From JAYWIG01 sp043789035 (GTDB lineage: Bacteria; Pseudomonadota; Gammaproteobacteria; Burkholderiales; Burkholderiaceae_E): a stretch of 17,128 nucleotides of DNA. The stretch lies in the NCBI GenBank assembly GCA_043789035.1, contig JAYWIG010000063.1, positions 1 through 17,128 of the forward strand, given 5' to 3'. The position numbers and the translations under genes are program-made. The notes under the pieces were generated by a model that was not told where the DNA came from, did not search any database, and was given only the letters and a program-made list of their open reading frames with translations. Shown piece by piece: positions 13,314 to 17,128 of the stretch (its first letter is position 1; each line of letters starts with the position of its first letter).

Positions 13314-14771
13314 TTAACGCTCACGATAGGGTTGGGTTAACACTTCGGGACGCAATATTTGGGCCAAGCGTGCTTCATCTAAAAAGCCCGCTTCGAGCAC
13401 CAATTCAGGGACTGAACGACCAGTCGCAATCGCCTTTTGAGCAATTAGCGTGGCGTTTTCATAACCGATGTACGGATTTAGTGCAGTCGCAAGGCCTGCT
13501 GAGTTTCGAACCCTTGCGGCTAAAAGTTCGCGGTTGGCTTCAATACCGTCGACGCAGTTGACAGCCAAAGTCTCAAAGCCCGCTTGTAAGTGTTTGATGC
13601 TCTTGAACAAACTCCAAGCCATGATGGGTTCGAAAGCATTTAATTGGAGCTGTCCCGCTTCAGAAGCCATGTTGATTGTCATGTCGTTGCCAATCACCTC
13701 GAAGGCGATTTGGTTCATGACTTCTGGAATTACCGGATTCACCTTACCGGGCATGATGCTTGATCCAGCAGCTCTAGCTGGCAATCGAATCTCGCCAAAC
13801 CCGGCTTGAGGGCCAGAGGATAACAAGCGTAAATCATTGCAAATTTTCGAAATCTTGCAAGCGATGCGCTTCAAAACGCCGGACAGTTGCACAAAAGCCC
13901 CGGTGTCTTGTGTCGCTTCGATCAAATTGCTCGCTTTTATTAGCGGAAGGCCACAAAGCTGCTTTAAATGCGAAACCGCGAGTTCGGCATAGGCAGGGTC
14001 GGTATTGATGCCGGTACCTATAGCAGTGGCCCCAAGATTAATCTCAAGAATCAGCGCACGCGCTTCGCTGAGCCGCAGTTCATCCTCGCCCAACATCACT
14101 GCATAGGTGGTGAACTCTTGCCCCAAGGTCATGGGAACTGCGTCTTGGAGTTGCGTACGGCCCATTTTCAGCACGTCCCTAAATTCGAAGGCTTTGCGCT
14201 CAAAGCTGCATCTCATGAGCGACATACTCTTTAGCAAGTCATCAATCGCTAAACATGTCGCGATGCGTACAGCAGTAGGGTAAACATCATTAGTGCTTTG
14301 TGAGGCATTCACTTGTTCAATCGGGTGGAGAGTTTTGTAGTCGCCCTTGGGCATCCCCATCAAATCTAAGGCACGATTGGCGATGACTTCGTTAGCATTC
14401 ATGTTTGTAGACGTACCAGCGCCGCCTTGAATCACATCAACAACAAATTGGTCGTCAAACTGTCCGAGTGCAACGTCGTTACACGCAGCCACAATAACCG
14501 CTGCATGTTCTTTATTCAACACGCCTAACTCATGATTTGCCATCGCGGCAGCGGCTTTCACCCAGGCCAGCGCCTTGATCAACTGCGGCATCTTACTCAC
14601 GGTGGTGCCAGTAATCGGGTAGTTTTCAACCGCCCTAATGGTGTGAATCCCCCAGTAAGCGTCGGCAGGAATGTCGCGCTCACCGAGAAGGTCATGTTCG
14701 ACTCTGTATGACCCTTGGGTTCCAGAGGCATTTGCGGTGTTTGTACTAATGTATGTATTTACGTTTTGCAT
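13314..14771 (-). CDS. aspA: Aspartate ammonia-lyase
   Basis: A 485-residue member of the fumarase/aspartase superfamily that deaminates L-aspartate to fumarate and ammonia in the cytoplasm. Signature regions are GGAGTSTNMNANEVIANRA (116-134), HPIEQVNASQSTND (149-162), MGRTQLQDAVPMTLGQEF (203-220) and the catalytic loop GSSIMPGKVNP (336-346) with its serine base. NMNANE and the aspartase-like spacing favour aspartase over class II fumarase, and the adjacent gltIJKL transporter agrees. The N-terminus carries about 20 extra low-complexity residues (Asn/Thr/Ser). No in-frame alternative start is seen, yet the nearest G-rich ribosome-binding site lies about 16 bases before the ATG, farther than usual. 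The DUF1853 gene ends 34 bp upstream. Confidence 0.93.
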   Translation of the reverse strand: MQNVNTYISTNTANASGTQGSYRVEHDLLGERDIPADAYWGIHTIRAVENYPITGTTVSKMPQLIKALAWVKAAAAMANHELGVLNKEHAAVIVAACNDVALGQFDDQFVVDVIQGGAGTSTNMNANEVIANRALDLMGMPKGDYKTLHPIEQVNASQSTNDVYPTAVRIATCLAIDDLLKSMSLMRCSFERKAFEFRDVLKMGRTQLQDAVPMTLGQEFTTYAVMLGEDELRLSEARALILEINLGATAIGTGINTDPAYAELAVSHLKQLCGLPLIKASNLIEATQDTGAFVQLSGVLKRIACKISKICNDLRLLSSGPQAGFGEIRLPARAAGSSIMPGKVNPVIPEVMNQIAFEVIGNDMTINMASEAGQLQLNAFEPIMAWSLFKSIKHLQAGFETLAVNCVDGIEANRELLAARVRNSAGLATALNPYIGYENATLIAQKAIATGRSVPELVLEAGFLDEARLAQILRPEVLTQPYRER

Positions 14772-14805
14772 GGGGCTGGATTGTTCACTTCCCCCCGCCT
14801 TTTGA

Positions 14806-15798
14806 CTAATGCCGTGTAGACATCACTTTATGCAATTCTTGCATAGAATGCTCAATTGCGTAACGTCCTAACTCCCAATTGTCAGGCATAACGAAGCCAC
14901 GCTCGATCTCTCGCCAACCGTTTGCAGTCTCTTCCAGCCTCGCAACCAGCACGCCTCCGGGCCATCGCCCCAGAGCAATTTGATTGGTCCAAATACTCAA
15001 CGATCGAACATGCAGGATGCTCAGGCTAATCAAATCAATATCGACTTGAACGTCGTTGGCCAGAACCACTGGGCTTAACCAGCGGGCGCGAGGAACAATG
15101 TAGTAATGACCGTTTACCAACTCCGTAATGTCTTTATGCTCTACCCAAAACCCGTTGAGGTGGTTGGTTGCAAGCTCAGGTATCGTTGGACGCGCTTTTC
15201 CACGCCGATAAAACATCCAGCCTCTGGTGAAAGCTTGCGGCTGCCACATGGTTTGGTCGTAGGGCGCAGGCGGCGTCTGTACCAACTGCTTGCCCATCAC
15301 TTTATCAATCTTTTGATCGAAAGTTTCGGCGCTATCGGGGCCAACTAAATCATCGACTCGCGGCTTGGCAATGTCGCGGCAAACGAAATACTTTACCGCG
15401 AGCTCCCAGTGAAAGGGTCTATCGTTAACATCACGGAGAAGAAAATCAACCTCGCCTATGGTTGTGAAATCTTTGCGCTGCGTGGCTAACGCTGCAGCCC
15501 GAATTTGAAGGTTGGCTGCAACCAATCTTTCTAGCGGCCCAAAACGCAAGTAAAACTCAATCAAGTGTTCAGCATAGCGCCCAAGTCGAACGATTTGCTT
15601 TGGCGGCTTACTCGCCATCCAGGCGCTAAGTTTGTCTCTTTGTGTGAGTGAATCAAGGCCAAGTAACCATTCGTCAATTTGAGCAAGCTCGGACGCGCTA
15701 TGCAAAACGATTTTGTTTGCAAACTCGTCATGCTCAGGGTTTAGAAGCGGTGGAGCCAACAGCAACCACCGAAGATCAGCCAGCCAAAAATCAATCAT
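14806..15798 (-). CDS. DUF1853 family protein
   Basis: A 330-residue soluble protein of the DUF1853 family, function unknown. Conserved stretches are GRYAEHLIEFYLRFGP (73-88), LVAANLQIR (92-100), TIGEVDFLLRD (113-123) and PFHWELAVKYFVC (128-140). The acidic and lysine residues Glu81, Asp118, Glu132 and Lys136 resemble the core of a PD-(D/E)XK nuclease fold, with the acid displaced from its usual place; this is an inference. The start at 15798 is chosen because its ATG overlaps the regulator's TGA stop (ATGA) and AGAGAA precedes it; a more upstream ATG at 15831 would lie deeper in the regulator gene. The overlap implies translational coupling with the LysR gene. Confidence 0.82.
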   Translation of the reverse strand: MIDFWLADLRWLLLAPPLLNPEHDEFANKIVLHSASELAQIDEWLLGLDSLTQRDKLSAWMASKPPKQIVRLGRYAEHLIEFYLRFGPLERLVAANLQIRAAALATQRKDFTTIGEVDFLLRDVNDRPFHWELAVKYFVCRDIAKPRVDDLVGPDSAETFDQKIDKVMGKQLVQTPPAPYDQTMWQPQAFTRGWMFYRRGKARPTIPELATNHLNGFWVEHKDITELVNGHYYIVPRARWLSPVVLANDVQVDIDLISLSILHVRSLSIWTNQIALGRWPGGVLVARLEETANGWREIERGFVMPDNWELGRYAIEHSMQELHKVMSTRH

Positions 15799-16754
15799 CG
15801 TTTCTCTAAAGCCAATACCAAGTGTTGCCACAGATCGCCGACTAACTCTGCTTTGCCACGAGACTTCTTCTTTCTCCCGGTCAGCGTTTCAATCGAAGTT
15901 GGTCGTAAACGATACAACCGAATTTGCATGACCAAGGGTGCATGCTGCCCTGCAGCTACCAACCGCTTTTGTTTTAGCTCTTGCTGCACCGCGCTTTCAG
16001 GCAAAAAAGCGATGCCATGACCTTGTAATGCCATCGCTTTTAGACCTTCAGCCATATCGGTTTCGTAACGCCTTTCAAGCTTTAAGCTGGGCTTAGTTTG
16101 CGACAAAATCAGATTCACCATGCGAGAAAAATAGGCTCCTGTGCTATAGCCCAGGTAGGGAACCGAGGTGGCCCTTTGGTTCAGGTTGTAGCGAGGCTGA
16201 AGAACTTTCGACTTCTCATCGCTCGGTATGCAATAGGCCGCAAAACCTTCCTCGCCAAGCTCTAAAAACTCATAGCGCTGCGGGTCTAATTCTAGGGGCT
16301 GGGAGCTGTGGTGGTAGGCCATCAACAAATCACAGTTTCCATCCGCAAGCCTTGAGGCCGCATCATGCACGTTGAGCGCAGTTAATCGAGTTTGAAATTG
16401 CCCAAAGCTTAACTCTACTTTTGTGAGCCAACTGGGGAAGAAAGTGAGCGATAGTGTGTGAGGAAGAGCAAACTCAATAATCGAAGCATTTTTTGATGAT
16501 TGGCCTCTCAACATTACCCGGGTAGTGTTCAACTGCCCGAGTATTTCTAACGCTTGTGGGCGAAATACCTCGCCAGCTTTGGTCAGCTTCGTCGGGTAAG
16601 CTGTTCGGTCAATCAGATCGGCGCCCAACCAAGCTTCAAGCGCCTGAATGCGACGTGAAAATGCTGGTTGGGTAACATGTCGGGCCAGTGCCGATTTCGA
16701 GAAACTACCGGTTTCGGCAAGGCTCAAAAAATCTTCTAGCCACTTACTTTCCAT
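15795..16754 (-). CDS. LysR-type transcriptional regulator, HypT-like
   Basis: A 319-residue LysR regulator. The winged helix-turn-helix occupies residues 4-62: KWLEDFLSLAETGSFSKSA, TQPAFSRRIQALEAWLG, then LTKAGEVF. The effector domain follows from about 90. Its pattern is close to E. coli HypT (YjiE): ETKWLYDFL/ESKWLEDFL, QPAFSRRI, the LSL..LPS stretch, and GHGIAFLPESAVQQE. HypT responds to hypochlorite by oxidation of Met123, Met206 and Met230 (recalled); here the aligned residues are Val113, Phe209 and Met234, so only one is kept. Its stop overlaps the DUF1853 start, and it begins 2 bp after the ABC exporter gene. aspA and gltIJKL lie downstream, making acidic amino acid metabolism its likely target. 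Confidence 0.88.
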   Translation of the reverse strand: MESKWLEDFLSLAETGSFSKSALARHVTQPAFSRRIQALEAWLGADLIDRTAYPTKLTKAGEVFRPQALEILGQLNTTRVMLRGQSSKNASIIEFALPHTLSLTFFPSWLTKVELSFGQFQTRLTALNVHDAASRLADGNCDLLMAYHHSSQPLELDPQRYEFLELGEEGFAAYCIPSDEKSKVLQPRYNLNQRATSVPYLGYSTGAYFSRMVNLILSQTKPSLKLERRYETDMAEGLKAMALQGHGIAFLPESAVQQELKQKRLVAAGQHAPLVMQIRLYRLRPTSIETLTGRKKKSRGKAELVGDLWQHLVLALEKR

Positions 16755-16756
16755 CG

Positions 16757-17128
16757 CTAAGCCGACTCCACCGCCACAGCATCTTCATCACCGGCCTGCT
16801 GCATCATCCAAAGCCGCGAATAGGCACCGCGCAGCGCGATTAACTCATCATGACGGCCACGCTCAATCACGGCGCCATCATCCATCACCAAAATCTGATC
16901 AGCATCAACGATGGTCGACAAACGATGCGCAATGACTAAAGTTGTTCGTCCTCTGGCCGCATCATCAAGCGCCGATTGCACAGCCTGCTCATTGCGCGAA
17001 TCTAACGCTGATGTCGCCTCATCCAAAATCACGATAGGTGGATTCTTTAACAGCATTCTTGCTAATGCCACTCGCTGCTTTTCACCACCTGAAAGCTTTA
17101 AACCTCGCTCGCCCACGTTCGAGTCATA
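16757..17128 (-). CDS. ABC transporter ATP-binding/permease protein, ATM1/heavy-metal exporter type (partial)
   Basis: Only the last 123 residues are inside the window; the gene runs off the high-coordinate edge. The visible part is the second half of an exporter nucleotide-binding domain: NVGERGLKLSGGEKQR (signature), IVILDEATSALDS (Walker B and D-loop), LVIAHRLSTI (switch His), and VIERGRHDELI near the end. VGERGLKLSGGEKQRVALAR with LLKNPP is typical of the ATM1/HMT half-transporters that export glutathione-linked or iron-sulfur-related compounds. The membrane domain cannot be seen. The tail after MMQQ is short and acidic. The stop lies 2 bp before the regulator's ATG, so the two are probably one transcript. 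Confidence 0.88.
   Translation of the reverse strand, partial: YDSNVGERGLKLSGGEKQRVALARMLLKNPPIVILDEATSALDSRNEQAVQSALDDAARGRTTLVIAHRLSTIVDADQILVMDDGAVIERGRHDELIALRGAYSRLWMMQQAGDEDAVAVESA

Noticed and set aside
13468..13809. 113-residue plus-strand frame in aspA
   Set aside because: It is antisense to the aspartase catalytic region and shows no domain.
1..17128. CRISPR array, prophage, insertion sequence, tRNA or rRNA
   Set aside because: No regularly spaced repeats, transposase or integrase frames, or recognisable tRNA/rRNA segments were seen on either strand.

Overview
The window looks like chromosomal DNA of a betaproteobacterium, most likely order Burkholderiales. The grounds are an orphan tripartite-tricarboxylate (Bug/TctC) receptor, a PHA-type phasin, a DUF3025 protein, a class II PyrC and an aspA-gltIJKL cluster, all in moderate-GC DNA. 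The family cannot be fixed from the sequence alone. Nearly every gene is on the minus strand; only a LysR remnant and a small lipoprotein gene run on the plus strand.

Layout in coordinate order. (1) 1-770: a ribbon-helix-helix antitoxin and MazF/PemK toxin pair, with a long inverted repeat over its likely -10 box. (2) 855-1590: a short phasin and a 24-residue hydrophobic small protein. (3) 1689-6853, transcribed from high to low coordinates: Bug receptor, glycerate 2-kinase (GckA/TtuD), dihydroorotase PyrC, DUF3025 protein, DenD-like NAD-dependent dehydrogenase. The gaps are about 15-25 bp, so this reads as one operon that mixes sugar-acid catabolism with a pyrimidine gene. (4) 6980-8948: a haloacetate-dehalogenase-like hydrolase followed by a tartrate/D-malate dehydrogenase. 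(5) 9034-9247: a decayed divergent LysR gene lacking its DNA-reading helices and effector domain, with an apparently intact LysR-type palindrome next to it. (6) 9407-9925: a Gly/Tyr-rich lipoprotein, convergent with the next block. (7) 9933-17128, transcribed from high to low coordinates: end of an ATM1-type ABC exporter, a HypT-like LysR regulator, a DUF1853 protein, aspartate ammonia-lyase, and the glutamate/aspartate ABC transporter GltI-GltJ-GltK-GltL.

How the genes may work together. Tartrate dehydrogenase plus glycerate 2-kinase is the TtuC/TtuD arrangement known from tartrate use (tartrate to D-glycerate to 2-phosphoglycerate). The Bug protein may capture the acid, and DenD suggests C4 sugar acids such as erythronate. 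The broken LysR would then be the lost TtuA-type regulator. In the second block, GltIJKL imports glutamate/aspartate and AspA deaminates aspartate to fumarate. The HypT-like regulator just upstream is the obvious candidate controller. I found no CRISPR array, rRNA, tRNA, insertion sequence or phage genes. No clearly new multi-gene system is visible. The most notable points are the regulator decay, the dehalogenase-like enzyme, the HypT-DUF1853-aspA linkage and the 24-aa protein.
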